A stretch of DNA of 64,000 nt from Jannaschia sp. GRR-S6-38 (GCF_029853695.1 NZ_CP122537.1:1116001-1180000); one strand, 5' to 3'; numbered from the stretch's first letter, positions 8,321-17,428 are shown. Made by a program: numbers and translations. Notes: generated by a model not told the origin, from the sequence alone.

Positions 8321-9090
8321 GGATCGAAGCGAGGGACGGGATCGGGCTTCACGTTCAGGACGAGGGCGACCCGGCGGGCCATCCGGTGGTCTTCGCCAAT
8401 TCGCTGGGCACGGACCTGCGGCTCTGGGACGATATCCTGCCGCATCTGAAGCCCGGCCTGCGCATCGTGCGCTGGGACAAGCGGGGCCACGGCCGGTCGG
8501 ACGTGCCCGAGCCGCCCTACGCGATGGGCACGCTGATCTCGGACGCCGAGGCGGTGATCGAGGCGCTGGGCATCACCCAGTGCAGCTTCGTCGGCCTGTC
8601 GATCGGCGGGCTGATCGCGCAGGGCCTGACGGTGAAGCGGCCCGACCTCGTGGCGCGGATGGTGTTGTCGAACACGGCGGCGAAGATCGGCGACGACAAG
8701 CTCTGGGACATGCGGATCGAGACGGTGCTGCGCGACGGCATGGAGGCGCTGGCCGACGGCGTGATGGAGCGCTGGTTCGGTCGCGACTTCCGCGCGGGAC
8801 CGGGGCTCGCGCTCTGGCGCGCGCGGTTCTGCGAGACGCCGCCCAAGGGCTATGCGGGCTGCTCGGCGGCGATCAAGGGCACCGATCTCTACACGCCGAC
8901 CAGCGGGCTGCGCCTGCCGGTGCTGGCCATCGCGGGGTCTGAAGACGGCGCGACGCCGCCCGATCTCGTGCGCGAGACCGCCGATCTGATCCCCGGTTCG
9001 CGCTTCGAGCTGATCGCCCGCACGGGGCACCTGCCCTGCGTCGAGGCCCCCCGCGCCTATGCCGAATTGCTCAACGGCTTCCTGCCGTGA
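8317..9090 (+). CDS. pcaD: 3-oxoadipate enol-lactonase
   Basis: A 257-residue alpha/beta hydrolase that converts 3-oxoadipate enol-lactone to 3-oxoadipate in the protocatechuate branch of the beta-ketoadipate pathway. Visible are the oxyanion region ANSLGTDLRLWD, RWDKRGHGRSD, the nucleophile elbow GLSIGG with the catalytic Ser, AGSEDGATPP with the acid, and the C-terminal RTGHLPCVE with the catalytic His. It overlaps pobA (ATGA) and pcaB (GTGA) by 4 bp each, so the three enzymes are coupled. Confidence 0.93.
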   Translation: MRIEARDGIGLHVQDEGDPAGHPVVFANSLGTDLRLWDDILPHLKPGLRIVRWDKRGHGRSDVPEPPYAMGTLISDAEAVIEALGITQCSFVGLSIGGLIAQGLTVKRPDLVARMVLSNTAAKIGDDKLWDMRIETVLRDGMEALADGVMERWFGRDFRAGPGLALWRARFCETPPKGYAGCSAAIKGTDLYTPTSGLRLPVLAIAGSEDGATPPDLVRETADLIPGSRFELIARTGHLPCVEAPRAYAELLNGFLP

Positions 9091-10379
9091 GCGTTTCGCC
9101 CTTCGACAGCGCGCTGCATGGCGAAAGCTGGGCGGATCGCGACGTGGCGCGGCTGTTCTCGGACGGGGCCGAGATCCGCGCGATGCTGATCGTCTGGGGC
9201 GCGCTGGCCAGCGCGCAGGCGGCGGAGGGGCTGGTGCCGGAGGTCTCGGCCCAGGCGATCCACCGCGCGGCGATGGAGGTGGCCATCGACCCCGCCGGGC
9301 TGGCCGCCGAGACGGCGGCCGACGGGGTCAGCGTGCCGGGCCTGCTGCGCGCCTTCCGCGCGGCGATGAACGCGCCGGAACACGCGCGCTGGGTGCATCA
9401 CGGCGCGACCAGCCAGGACCTGATCGACACCGGAGCGGCGCTGCGGCTGCGGCAGGCGCTGGCCCTGATGGCGGAACGGCTGGACGCAGCTTTGGCCACG
9501 CTCGCGGATCTGGCCGAGGCGCATGCCGAGACGCCGATGGCCGCGCGGACCTATGGCCAGGTCGCGACGCCGAGCAGCTTCGGGGCGGCGGTGGCGGTCT
9601 GGGGCGAGGGTCTGCTCGCAGCCCGCGACGCGCTGCCCGCCCTGCGCGAGGCGGTCGAGATCGTCACGCTTAATGGCGCGTCGGGCACGCTGTCGGCGAT
9701 GGGCGAGGCCGGGCCGCGCATCCGGGGCGCGCTGGCGGGCGCGCTGGGCCTGCGCGATCCGGGCCGCAGCCCGCATGCGGGGCGCAGCCATGTCCGCGCG
9801 CTGGCCCAATGGCTGAACGCGGTGCTGCGGGCCTGTGACAAGCCCGCGACGGACCTGCTCCTGCTCGCGCGCGACGGCTCCGTCACCTTGGCCGCGGGCG
9901 GCGCCAGCTCGACCATGCCGCAAAAGCGCAACCCGGTGGCGCCCAGCCAGATCCGGGCGCTGGCGATCCATGGCGCGGCGCTGGCCCATGGCTTCGACGC
10001 GGCGCATTGGGACCAGCGCGACGGCGGCGCGTGGTTCGCGGAATGGCTGTCCCTGCCGCCGCTGGTCACCGGCGCGGCGCGGGCGCTGACGCTGCTGGGC
10101 GGCATGCGGATCGCGCCCGACGCGGCGCGGCTGCGCGCGCCGCTCGACGACCCCTCGGGCCTGATCCATGCCGAGGCCGTGTCCTTCGCGCTCGACCTGC
10201 CCCGCCCGGAGGCGCAAGCCCGGGTCAAGGCCTGGGTGACGGAGATCCGCGAGAGGGGCGGGTCGCTGATCGAGATGGCGGGCCTCGACTCCGACGCCTT
10301 CGCGCCCGAGCGGCAATGGGGTGAAGCCCCGGCCCTGGCGCGCCGCTTCGCCCGCGCCGCACGCGGCGCCGAAAGGTGA
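9087..10379 (+). CDS. pcaB: 3-carboxy-cis,cis-muconate cycloisomerase
   Basis: A 430-residue member of the fumarase/aspartase superfamily that cyclises 3-carboxy-cis,cis-muconate to the lactone upstream of PcaD's substrate. Diagnostic are HHGATSQDLIDT (catalytic His region) and the family signature GASSTMPQKRNPV. It starts at GTG overlapping the pcaD stop. The protocatechuate dioxygenase genes pcaHG and the decarboxylase pcaC, which act between or beside these steps, are not in the window and must be encoded elsewhere. Downstream, 10394-10411 forms a 7-bp GC hairpin before the MFS gene. Confidence 0.93.
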   Translation: MSVSPFDSALHGESWADRDVARLFSDGAEIRAMLIVWGALASAQAAEGLVPEVSAQAIHRAAMEVAIDPAGLAAETAADGVSVPGLLRAFRAAMNAPEHARWVHHGATSQDLIDTGAALRLRQALALMAERLDAALATLADLAEAHAETPMAARTYGQVATPSSFGAAVAVWGEGLLAARDALPALREAVEIVTLNGASGTLSAMGEAGPRIRGALAGALGLRDPGRSPHAGRSHVRALAQWLNAVLRACDKPATDLLLLARDGSVTLAAGGASSTMPQKRNPVAPSQIRALAIHGAALAHGFDAAHWDQRDGGAWFAEWLSLPPLVTGAARALTLLGGMRIAPDAARLRAPLDDPSGLIHAEAVSFALDLPRPEAQARVKAWVTEIRERGGSLIEMAGLDSDAFAPERQWGEAPALARRFARAARGAER

Positions 10380-10426
10380 GGTTTTCCATTCTCGCCCCGG
10401 CCCGCCGGGGCGGAGAGGCTGGCGCG

Positions 10427-11662
10427 ATGACCGACATCCCGGCGCCCCGCGCCCGCACCTTCCCCGTGATCTTCATCGTCGCGACCATCGTGATCGAAGC
10501 GATGGGGATCGGCCTGATCCTGCCCGTGATGCCGGACCTGCTGCGCGAGATACAGGGCGCCGACCTCGCGCAGGCGGCGCTCTGGGGCGGGGTGCTCAGC
10601 TCGGTCTACGCGCTGATGCAGTTCCTGTTCTCGCCCACGATCGGCAACGTGTCGGATCGGTTCGGACGGCGCCCGGTGCTGCTGGCCTCGATGGCGGTGC
10701 TGTTCGTCGACTACATCATCATGGCGCTGGCCGGCTCGATCTGGCTGCTGCTTCTGGGGCGGATCATCGCCGGGATCGCGGCGGCGACCATGGCCACCGC
10801 CAACGCCTTCATGGCCGACATCTCGGACCCCAAGAAGAAAGCGCAGAATTTCGGCCTGATCTCGGCGGGGTTCGGGGCGGGCTTCGTGCTGGGCCCGGTG
10901 ATCGGCGGGCTGCTCTCCGAATGGGGCCCGCGCGCGCCTTTCTGGGCGGCGGCGATCCTGTCGGGGGCGAACCTCGCGCTGGGGCTGGTGGTGCTCCCCG
11001 AGACGATGCGCCGCCCGCGCGCCTTCGATTGGCGGCGCGCCAACCCGCTGGGGGGCCTCAGGGCCATCGGCCAATTGCCCGGCCTCGGCGCGCTGATGGT
11101 CGTCTGGTTCTTCTACCAGATCGCCAACTGGGTCTATCCGGCGGTCTGGGCCTATTTCACGCAGTCGGCCTTCGGCTGGGACGCGCGGATGGTGGGGCTG
11201 TCGCTGGCCGCCTACGGGATCTCGATGGTGGTGGTGCAGGGCGGGCTGATCCGCCTGATCGTGCCGCGGCTGGGCGAGGGGCGAACGCTGCGCTGGTTCC
11301 TGCCCTACAACGCCGCGATCCTGATGGCGGTGGCCTTCGTGCCCAACGGCCTGACAATGCTCCTGCTGACGCCGCTTTCGGCGCTGGGCGCGATCGTGGC
11401 CCCGGCCCTGCAGGGCCTCGCCTCGCGCGTGGCCGACGAGGACCAGCAGGGCGAATTGCAGGGCGTGCTGGCCTCGATCACGGCGGTGGCGGCGATCGTC
11501 TCGCCGATCCTGATGACGCGGGTCTTCAGCCTCGCGACCGAGGGCGAGCGGCATTTCCCCGGCGCGCCCTTCCTCGTGGCCTTCGCGCTGATGGTGGTGA
11601 GCTTTCTTCTGTTCATGCGGCGCACGCCCGACCCGGGCGACGCGCCGGCCGCCCGGGATTAG
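10427..11662 (+). CDS. MFS drug-efflux transporter, TetA-like
   Basis: A 411-residue membrane transporter with about 12 predicted helices. The loop 2-3 motif GNVSDRFGRRPVLL is the major-facilitator motif A. GRIIAGIAAATMATANAFMAD and FGAGFVLGPVIGG are the fifth-helix antiporter motif typical of TetA-type proton antiporters. The ATG at 10427 follows GGAGAGG. It may export a drug or an aromatic compound; its position directly after pcaB allows a link to aromatic metabolism, but this is inference. Its TAG stop overlaps the TAA stop of the convergent dehydratase within four bases. Confidence 0.85.
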   Translation: MTDIPAPRARTFPVIFIVATIVIEAMGIGLILPVMPDLLREIQGADLAQAALWGGVLSSVYALMQFLFSPTIGNVSDRFGRRPVLLASMAVLFVDYIIMALAGSIWLLLLGRIIAGIAAATMATANAFMADISDPKKKAQNFGLISAGFGAGFVLGPVIGGLLSEWGPRAPFWAAAILSGANLALGLVVLPETMRRPRAFDWRRANPLGGLRAIGQLPGLGALMVVWFFYQIANWVYPAVWAYFTQSAFGWDARMVGLSLAAYGISMVVVQGGLIRLIVPRLGEGRTLRWFLPYNAAILMAVAFVPNGLTMLLLTPLSALGAIVAPALQGLASRVADEDQQGELQGVLASITAVAAIVSPILMTRVFSLATEGERHFPGAPFLVAFALMVVSFLLFMRRTPDPGDAPAARD

Positions 11663-12606
11663 TCCGCCTTCAGCGCCCGGGCGAACATCGCCGCGTCGAC
11701 ATTGCCGCCCGAGGCCGTCACCGCCACGTCGCCCTCGTGGTGGAAGAGCGCCGCGGCCAGCGCCACGGCGCCGCCGGGTTCCAGCACGATGCGCAGATGC
11801 TCGAACGCGAGCCGCATCGCGCGCAGCGCCTCCGCGTCGGTCACGACCATGCCCGGCCCGGCCAGCCGTTGCAGGATCGGGAAGGTCAGCGCGCCCGGCC
11901 GCGGCGAAAGGATCGCGTCGCAGATCGAGCCGGTGCGCGCCGCGTTCTCGACCCGGCGACCGGCGGCGAGCGAGCGGACGTAGTCGTCGAAGCCCGCCGG
12001 CTCGACCGTACGCACCGTGGCGCGGCCCTCGAGCGCCAGCGCGCAGCCCGCCGACAGCCCGCCGCCGCCGCAACAGACCAGCAATTCGGCGATGCCTTCG
12101 GGCAGGTCCTCCGCCACTTCCAGCCCGCAGGTGCCCTGCCCCGCGATCACGCGGGGGTCGTCGAAGGGGCTGATCAGGTCCAGCCCGCGCTCGGTCGCGA
12201 GGCGCGCGCCGATCGCGTCGCGGTCTTCGGTAGCGCGGTCGTAGAGCATCACCTCCGCGCCATAGCCGCGCGTGTTCTCGATCTTCACCCGCGGCGCGTC
12301 GGCGGGCATGACGATCACCGCATGGCGCCCCAGCATCTGCGCGGCCAGCGCGACGCCCTGCGCATGGTTTCCCGAACTCAGCGCTACAACGTCGCCCGTC
12401 GCCTGGGCGACCGCGTTGAAGGCCCCGCGGAACTTGAAGCTGCCAGTCAGTTGCAGGCATTCCGCCTTGACCCGGATCCGCCGCCCGAAGGCCGCGTCGA
12501 GCGACGGCGCCCAGATGAGCGGCGTGCGGACCGCATGGCCCGCGAGCCGCGCGGCGGCGGCCTCGATATCGGCGCGCGTCACCGCCTCTAGAGCAGCATC
12601 GTCCAT
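11659..12606 (-). CDS. Threonine/serine dehydratase family PLP enzyme
   Basis: A 315-residue fold-type II PLP enzyme. The Schiff-base lysine lies in GSFKFRGAFNA, the SSGNHAQGVA substrate loop follows, and the phosphate-binding glycine run is CCGGGGLSAG. No C-terminal regulatory ACT domain is present, so it resembles short catabolic dehydratases or serine racemases rather than biosynthetic IlvA. It could deaminate threonine or serine, or a hydroxy-aspartate. The start overlaps the upstream hydrolase by 19 bp; three minus-strand genes (haloacid dehalogenase, hydrolase, this one) form a run. Confidence 0.85.
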   Translation of the reverse strand: MDDAALEAVTRADIEAAAARLAGHAVRTPLIWAPSLDAAFGRRIRVKAECLQLTGSFKFRGAFNAVAQATGDVVALSSGNHAQGVALAAQMLGRHAVIVMPADAPRVKIENTRGYGAEVMLYDRATEDRDAIGARLATERGLDLISPFDDPRVIAGQGTCGLEVAEDLPEGIAELLVCCGGGGLSAGCALALEGRATVRTVEPAGFDDYVRSLAAGRRVENAARTGSICDAILSPRPGALTFPILQRLAGPGMVVTDAEALRAMRLAFEHLRIVLEPGGAVALAAALFHHEGDVAVTASGGNVDAAMFARALKAD

Positions 12607-13421
12607 TCGTTCAGCGCCTCCAGCGCCTCGGGTTCGTCGAGGAAGGGCACGTGGCCCCGGCCGGGCACCTCGGCCACGATCATGTCGGGGCGGCGGCGGC
12701 GCATCTCGGCCAGCGTCTCGCGGCTCAGAAGGTCGGAGTTCGCCCCGCGGATGCAGGCCAGCGGCAGCCCCTGCAACCCGTCGAACAGCGGCCAGAGATC
12801 GGGCGCCGGCTGGGCGCCGGCCTCCAGCACCGCGTCGCGCAGCTTTGCGTCGTAATTGATCACCAGCCCGTCGGGTGTCTCGCGGTAATGCTTCTCGACC
12901 TCTTCGCGCCAGCGGCTTTCGGGGACGCCCTCGAACCCGGCCATCAGGCTGGCGCGCTGGGCGGTGGCCGCCTCGTAGGTCGCCGCCTCAGGGTTCTTGC
13001 CGATGAAATCCTTGATGACCTCCAGCCCTTCGGGCGCGATCTCGGGTCCGATATCGTTGAGCGCCACCCCCGCCAGCTTGTCCTTCGCCATCAGCGACAG
13101 CGCCATGGCGATCAGCCCGCCGCGCGAAGTGCCGAGGATCGCCACGCGGTCGAGCCCCAGATGCGCCAGCAGCTCCAGCACGTCGCGCGCTTCGGTCGGG
13201 ATGGTATAGCTGCGCCAGTCGGGCGCGCGCTGCGACCTGCCGCGGCCGCGATAGTCCAGCCGGATCACCCGGTTCTCGCCCAGAAGGTAGGGCAGCACGT
13301 AGTCGAAATCGGTCCCGTTGCGGGTCAGGCCGGACAGGCAGAGGATCGGCGCGCTGCCGTCGCTTTCGCCCTCGTCCTCGTAGTAGAGCCGCAGCCCGTC
13401 GCTGGTCTTGAATTCCGGCAT
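12588..13421 (-). CDS. Alpha/beta hydrolase
   Basis: A 277-residue hydrolase with LCLSGLTRNGTDF (oxyanion region), RLDYRGRGRS, the nucleophile elbow GTSRGG and the C-terminal GRGHVPFLDEPEA with the catalytic His. The family includes esterases and C-C hydrolases; the substrate is unknown. It sits between a haloacid dehalogenase (1 bp gap) and a PLP dehydratase (19 bp overlap), all on the minus strand, suggesting one transcript. Confidence 0.85.
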   Translation of the reverse strand: MPEFKTSDGLRLYYEDEGESDGSAPILCLSGLTRNGTDFDYVLPYLLGENRVIRLDYRGRGRSQRAPDWRSYTIPTEARDVLELLAHLGLDRVAILGTSRGGLIAMALSLMAKDKLAGVALNDIGPEIAPEGLEVIKDFIGKNPEAATYEAATAQRASLMAGFEGVPESRWREEVEKHYRETPDGLVINYDAKLRDAVLEAGAQPAPDLWPLFDGLQGLPLACIRGANSDLLSRETLAEMRRRRPDMIVAEVPGRGHVPFLDEPEALEALNEWTMLL

Positions 13422-13422
13422 G

Positions 13423-14103
13423 TCAGAGCCCGGCGACCAGTTCGGGCAGGCCCGAGAGATCGGAGAGCACGTGGTCGGGCCGGCCGGGCAGGCGGTCCAC
13501 CGGCGCGCCGGCGCGGTTCACCCAGACGGCGCGGAAGCCATAGGACTTGGCCGAGGCCGCGTCCCAGCCATTGGCCGAGACGAACAGCACGTCGCCCGCC
13601 GCGCAGCCGAAGGCGCGGCCGACCATGTCGTAGACCTTGGAGGAGGGCTTGAAGACGCCGACGCTTTCGACCGACAGCACGTGGTCGAGCAGCCGACCGA
13701 TCCCGGCGGACCTGACCGCGCCCTGCAGCATCTCGGGCGAGCCGTTCGACAGGATGCCCGTGGCCCGGCCCTGATCCTTCAGCGCGCCGAGCATGTCGGG
13801 CACCTCGGGATAGGCGGCCAGTTCCCAGTAGAGCTGCATCAGGCGTTCGCGCAGCTTCGGATCGTCGAGCCCCGCCGCCTCCATCGCCCAGTCGAGCCCG
13901 TCGCCGGTCACCTGCCAGAAATCGACATGGTCGCCGGTGATCGCCCGCAGCCAGGTGTATTGCAGCTGCTTGTCGCGCCAGTCGGCTGAAAGCTTCTGCC
14001 AGATCTCGGCCAGGTCGGGCGTATCCTCGGCGGCCTGGCGCGCGGCGGCGTTGACGTCGAACAGCGTGCCGTAGGCGTCGAAGATGCAGGTATCGATGGC
14101 CAT
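13423..14103 (-). CDS. Haloacid dehalogenase type II (2-haloacid dehalogenase)
   Basis: A 226-residue HAD-superfamily enzyme that hydrolyses (S)-2-haloacids to (R)-2-hydroxyacids. The nucleophile Asp lies in IFDAYGTLFD near the N-terminus. Motif II is ILSNGSPEML, the lysine is in VGVFKPSS, and FVSANGWDAASAKSYGF is the SxNxxD signature that separates type II dehalogenases from phosphatases. Length and order match the family. It heads the three-gene minus-strand group with the hydrolase and dehydratase. Confidence 0.92.
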   Translation of the reverse strand: MAIDTCIFDAYGTLFDVNAAARQAAEDTPDLAEIWQKLSADWRDKQLQYTWLRAITGDHVDFWQVTGDGLDWAMEAAGLDDPKLRERLMQLYWELAAYPEVPDMLGALKDQGRATGILSNGSPEMLQGAVRSAGIGRLLDHVLSVESVGVFKPSSKVYDMVGRAFGCAAGDVLFVSANGWDAASAKSYGFRAVWVNRAGAPVDRLPGRPDHVLSDLSGLPELVAGL

Positions 14104-14151
14104 GGAGGTCCCCGGTTGGAAAGCGCGGGCACCGTCGCATGGCCACAGGGG

Positions 14152-14589
14152 CTAGTCGAGACCGCGGATCACCATGGCGCATTCCATCGTGGCGACGAGC
14201 GTCGAGGCCCGCGTCCAGCCCAGGTCGGGCAGGTCGGCGCTGAGGCGGGCATGCTCGGCCATTAGCGCACCGTCGGTCAGCTCGGCGCCGTTCGCGTCCA
14301 GCCAGCGGCCGACATCGATCCGGTCACCGCCGCCATGTTCCGCGCGGAAATCCTCGCGCTCCTGCAGGGCGTCGACCCCTCCGCGGCAGAGCTCGGAGCC
14401 AAATGAGGCGCTGACAATGGAGCCGCGCAGTTGGCCCGCGGTCTGGACCGAGGCATGCTCGACGCCGTCCTGCACCGTGCTGAGAACGGCCCAACCCGTT
14501 CCCAGGAGCGCAGCGGTCAGAACCACCCAATCCGTTGTTATCGTGCCGAACTCCTCGGAAAGGAACCGGCGCAACCGCGTCCGCATCAC
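14152..14589 (-). CDS. Flp-pilin-like membrane protein with long C-terminal region
   Basis: A 145-residue protein whose first 40 residues resemble a type IVb (Flp/Fap) pilin: a basic start, FLSEEFGTITTDWVVLTAALLG with acidic residues before one hydrophobic helix. Unlike true Flp pilins (about 60 residues), about 100 polar residues follow, with two cysteines. No tad secretion genes are nearby. The region upstream contains TTAAC- and TTAAT-type half sites that could suit CtrA, an inference only. It may be a minor pilin or a pseudopilin-like orphan. Confidence 0.6.
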   Translation of the reverse strand: MMRTRLRRFLSEEFGTITTDWVVLTAALLGTGWAVLSTVQDGVEHASVQTAGQLRGSIVSASFGSELCRGGVDALQEREDFRAEHGGGDRIDVGRWLDANGAELTDGALMAEHARLSADLPDLGWTRASTLVATMECAMVIRGLD

Positions 14590-14755
14590 GTTTCACCCCG
14601 CACACGAAAGTCTGACCCTAAATTAACCCCGAAATCCCGCGTCCGCCTTAATCCCGGTGACGATGATGCGACATTTTTTTCACGGTCCGCGCCTGAAAGG
14701 TCACAAGAACGGGTTTTAAGGCCGCTTTGTGGCAGCCCCGGAAACGTCCGCCCGG

Positions 14756-15538
14756 TCAGCCGAGATTGTCGGGCCGCGGCATCCCCATCACGTGGAAGCC
14801 GCCATCGACATGGACGATCTCGCCCGTCGTGCAGGCGCCCGCGGGCGAGCAGAGCCAGAGCGCCGTGCCGCCGATCGCCTCGAGATTGGCATTGGCGCCC
14901 AGCGGCGCATTCGCCTCGGCGTGGCGGAAGGTGCGCCGGGCGCCGCCGATGGCCGAGCCGGCGAGCGTCTTCATCGGGCCGGGCGAGATGGCGTTCACCC
15001 GGATGCCGTCGCGGCCCAGATCGGCGGCGAGATAGCGCACCGACGCCTCCAGCGCGGCCTTCGCCACGCCCATCACGTTGTAATGCGGCATGACCCGGCG
15101 CGCGCCCTCGAAGGTCAGGGTCAGGATGGTGCCGTCGCCCGCCATCATCGGCGCGACCCGCCGCGCGACCTCGATCAGCGAGTAGCAGGAAATATCGAGC
15201 GAATTCCGGAAATTGGCCCGCGTCGTATTCGTGAACCGCCCCGTCAGCTCGGACTTGTCGGAAAAGGCGATCGCGTGGATCAGGAAATCGAGCCGGCCGC
15301 CTTCGGCCAGCTTGGCGAAGGCAGCGTCGAGCGAGGCGTCATCGGTCACGTCGACATCGCCGACCACCTCGGCGCCGATGCTTTCGGCCAGGGGCAGGAC
15401 GCGCTTCCCGAAGGCCTCGCCCTGATAGCTGAGCGCGATCTGCGCGCCGGCCTCATGCAGGGCGCGCGCGATGCCCCAGGCGATGGACCGGTCGTTGGCG
15501 ACGCCCATCACCAGTCCGCGCTTGCCCTGCATGTCCAT
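14756..15538 (-). CDS. fabI: Enoyl-[acyl-carrier-protein] reductase (NADH)
   Basis: A 260-residue short-chain dehydrogenase that reduces trans-2-enoyl-ACP in the last step of fatty acid elongation. FabI signs are GVANDRSIAWGIA, IHAIAFSDK, the catalytic YNVMGVAKAALEASVRYLA (Tyr-x6-Lys) and AISPGPMKTLAGSAI. Ten residues before the catalytic Tyr the protein has Phe (LTFEG), where E. coli FabI has Tyr146. It lies 3 bp after fabB and is the last gene of fabA-fabB-fabI. Confidence 0.94.
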   Translation of the reverse strand: MDMQGKRGLVMGVANDRSIAWGIARALHEAGAQIALSYQGEAFGKRVLPLAESIGAEVVGDVDVTDDASLDAAFAKLAEGGRLDFLIHAIAFSDKSELTGRFTNTTRANFRNSLDISCYSLIEVARRVAPMMAGDGTILTLTFEGARRVMPHYNVMGVAKAALEASVRYLAADLGRDGIRVNAISPGPMKTLAGSAIGGARRTFRHAEANAPLGANANLEAIGGTALWLCSPAGACTTGEIVHVDGGFHVMGMPRPDNLG

Positions 15539-15541
15539 GGA

Positions 15542-16774
15542 TCAATCCCTGTGTTTCGAAATGATGACCGTGCCGTTCGTGCCGCCGAAGCCGAAGGAAT
15601 TCGACAGGATCGAGTCGATCTCGACCCCCTCGCGCAGCTCGGTGTTGATCTCGGCCGAGTCCAGCTCGGGGTCCAGCTCGGTGACATTGATCGAGGGCGC
15701 GATGAAGCCCTTGTTCATCATCAGCATCGAGTAGATCGCCTCCTGCACGCCGGTCGCGCCGAGGCTGTGCCCGGTCATCGACTTGGTCGAGGTCACCGGC
15801 GGCGTCGAGCCTGCGCCGAAGATGTTGCGAAGCGCCACGATCTCCTTGATGTCGCCCACCGGCGTCGAGGTGCCATGCGCGTTCACGTAGTCGATCTTGC
15901 GGTCCTCTGGCAGCTGGCTCAGCGCGAGGCGCATCGCTCGCTCGCCGCCCTCGCCCGAGGGCGCGACCATGTCGGCGCCGTCCGAGGTCGCGCCGTAGCC
16001 CGTCACCTCGCCGTAGATCTTGGCGCCGCGGGCCAGCGCGCGCTCGCGCTCCTCCAGCACGACCACACCGGCGCCGCCGGCAATGACGAAACCGTCGCGC
16101 GTCTTGTCGTAGGGGCGGCTCGCCGTCTCGGGCGTGTCGTTGTACTTGGACGACATCGCGCCCATCGCGTCGAACAAGCAGGACAGGGTCCAGTCCACCT
16201 CCTCGCCGCCGCCGGCGAAGACGATGTCCTGCTTGCCGAACTGGATCTGCTCGACCCCGTTGCCCATGCAGTGCAGCGAGGTCGTGCAGGCCGAGGTGAT
16301 CGAGTAGTTCACGCCCTTGATGCCGAAGGGTGTCGCCAGGCAGGCGGAGTTGGTCGAGGACATGCAGCGCGTCACCATGAACGGGCCCATGCGCTTGGGC
16401 GAGCCCTTGTTGATGACCGTGTCGAAGGCGGTGAAGAAGTTCGAGGTGGACGGCCCGCCCGAGCCCATCACGAGGCCCGTGCGTTCGTTCGAGACGTCGG
16501 TCTGCTCCAGTCCGCTATCGGCGATGGCGCGTTCCATCGCGATGTAGTTATAGGCCGCGCCCGGCCCCATGAAACGGAGCTGCCGCTTGTCGATATGATC
16601 CTCGAGCACGATGTCGGGCACGCCGTGGATCTGGCTGCGGAAGCCGTGCTCGGCATAGCTCTCCGAGAAGGTGATGCCCGAGCGGCCCGCGCGCAGCGAC
16701 GCCTCGACCTCGTCGGGCGTATTGCCGATGGGCGAGACGATCCCGATCCCGGTGATGACGACGCGACGCATCAT
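15542..16774 (-). CDS. fabB: 3-oxoacyl-ACP synthase I
   Basis: A condensing enzyme of about 410 residues that elongates unsaturated acyl-ACP. The catalytic Cys is in [11 protein letters not shown], with histidines in [11 protein letters not shown] and [12 protein letters not shown]. The C-terminus [12 protein letters not shown] is typical. The start is set at 16774, where GGAGAG lies 4 nt upstream; 16771 (MRRVVITG) is equally family-like, and an upstream ATG at 16786 overlaps the Shine-Dalgarno. Placed between fabA (27 bp) and fabI (3 bp), it forms the unsaturated fatty acid operon. Confidence 0.95.
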   Translation of the reverse strand: MMRRVVITGIGIVSPIGNTPDEVEASLRAGRSGITFSESYAEHGFRSQIHGVPDIVLEDHIDKRQLRFMGPGAAYNYIAMERAIADSGLEQTDVSNERTGLVMGSGGPSTSNFFTAFDTVINKGSPKRMGPFMVTRCMSSTNSACLATPFGIKGVNYSITSACTTSLHCMGNGVEQIQFGKQDIVFAGGGEEVDWTLSCLFDAMGAMSSKYNDTPETASRPYDKTRDGFVIAGGAGVVVLEERERALARGAKIYGEVTGYGATSDGADMVAPSGEGGERAMRLALSQLPEDRKIDYVNAHGTSTPVGDIKEIVALRNIFGAGSTPPVTSTKSMTGHSLGATGVQEAIYSMLMMNKGFIAPSINVTELDPELDSAEINTELREGVEIDSILSNSFGFGGTNGTVIISKHRD

Positions 16775-16801
16775 GTCTCTCTCCATGTCCTTGCGGCGGG
16801 C

Positions 16802-17311
16802 TCAGCTTTCGCTGAGCGCGACCTTCATGTCCTTGACGACGTAGATCTCCTCGCCGTCCGCCTCGACCCGGCCGTCGGCCACGCCCATCGTCAGGCGGCG
16901 GGTCTGCAGCGCCTTGGTGAAATCGACGAAATAGCGCAGCATCTTGCGGTCGGGCCGCACCATGCCCGTCAGCTTCACCTCGCCAACGCCGAGCGCGTAG
17001 CCCCGCCCCTGCCAGCCGCGCCAGCCGAGGTTGAAGCCCGTGAGCTGCCAGAGCCCGTCGAGGCCCAGGCAGCCGGGCATGATCGGGTTGCCGGGGAAGT
17101 GGCAGTCGAAGAACCACAGGTCGGGGGTGATGTCGAACTCGGCGACCACGTGGCCCTTGCCGTGCAGCCCGCCATCGCCCGAGATATCGGTGATCCGATC
17201 CATCATCAGCATCGGCGGCTCGGGCAGCTGGGCGTTGCCCGGCCCGAACAGCTCGCCCCGCGCGCAGCGCAACAGATCTTCGCGGTCGAAGCTGGTCGGA
17301 AATTCGCTCAT
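16802..17311 (-). CDS. fabA: 3-hydroxydecanoyl-ACP dehydratase/isomerase
   Basis: A 169-residue hot-dog enzyme that dehydrates 3-hydroxydecanoyl-ACP and isomerises trans-2 to cis-3 decenoyl-ACP, the entry to anaerobic unsaturated fatty acid synthesis. The active-site His is in [13 protein letters not shown] and the Asp in LGLDGLWQL. Length is normal. It is the first gene of fabA-fabB-fabI and divergent from irr, an order common in Rhodobacteraceae. Confidence 0.95.
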   Translation of the reverse strand: MSEFPTSFDREDLLRCARGELFGPGNAQLPEPPMLMMDRITDISGDGGLHGKGHVVAEFDITPDLWFFDCHFPGNPIMPGCLGLDGLWQLTGFNLGWRGWQGRGYALGVGEVKLTGMVRPDRKMLRYFVDFTKALQTRRLTMGVADGRVEADGEEIYVVKDMKVALSES

Positions 17312-17337
17312 GACGCCCCCAAGGTCCGGTCCGGGCC

Positions 17338-17367
17338 GGTCTATCACCGCATATTTCAAGCCTGCAA
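17338..17367 (-). promoter_or_regulatory. fabA operon promoter
   Basis: On the minus strand TTGCAG (17367-17362), an 18-bp spacer and TAGACC (17343-17338). Transcription would start near 17331, about 20 nt before the fabA ATG. It lies back to back with the irr promoter, leaving about 24 bp between the two -35 boxes, so a bound regulator could affect both. Confidence 0.5.
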
Positions 17368-17391
17368 CCCTGCGCGAGGGGGCGAATCCGT

Positions 17392-17421
17392 TTGAAAATC
17401 CGGTACCGGCCCACCTATATT
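17392..17421 (+). promoter_or_regulatory. irr promoter, leaderless geometry
   Basis: TTGAAA (17392-17397), an 18-bp spacer and TATATT (17416-17421). The -10 ends only 7 nt before the ATG at 17429 and no Shine-Dalgarno is present, so the transcript probably begins at or next to the start codon. Confidence 0.6.
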
Positions 17422-17428
17422 GCCCCAG

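Noticed and set aside
9551..12460. Open frame of 969 codons on the minus strand
   Set aside because: It runs antisense to pcaB and the MFS gene and then out of frame through the dehydratase gene; the real proteins on those strands have clear family motifs.
14672..14680. T-run that might mark a terminator near the pilin-like gene
   Set aside because: No stable stem precedes it on the plus strand and genes on both sides are on the minus strand.
14729..17395. Open frame of 888 codons on the plus strand
   Set aside because: It is antisense to fabI, fabB and fabA, is rich in Arg, His and Gly, and has no recognisable domain; it is an artefact of very high GC.
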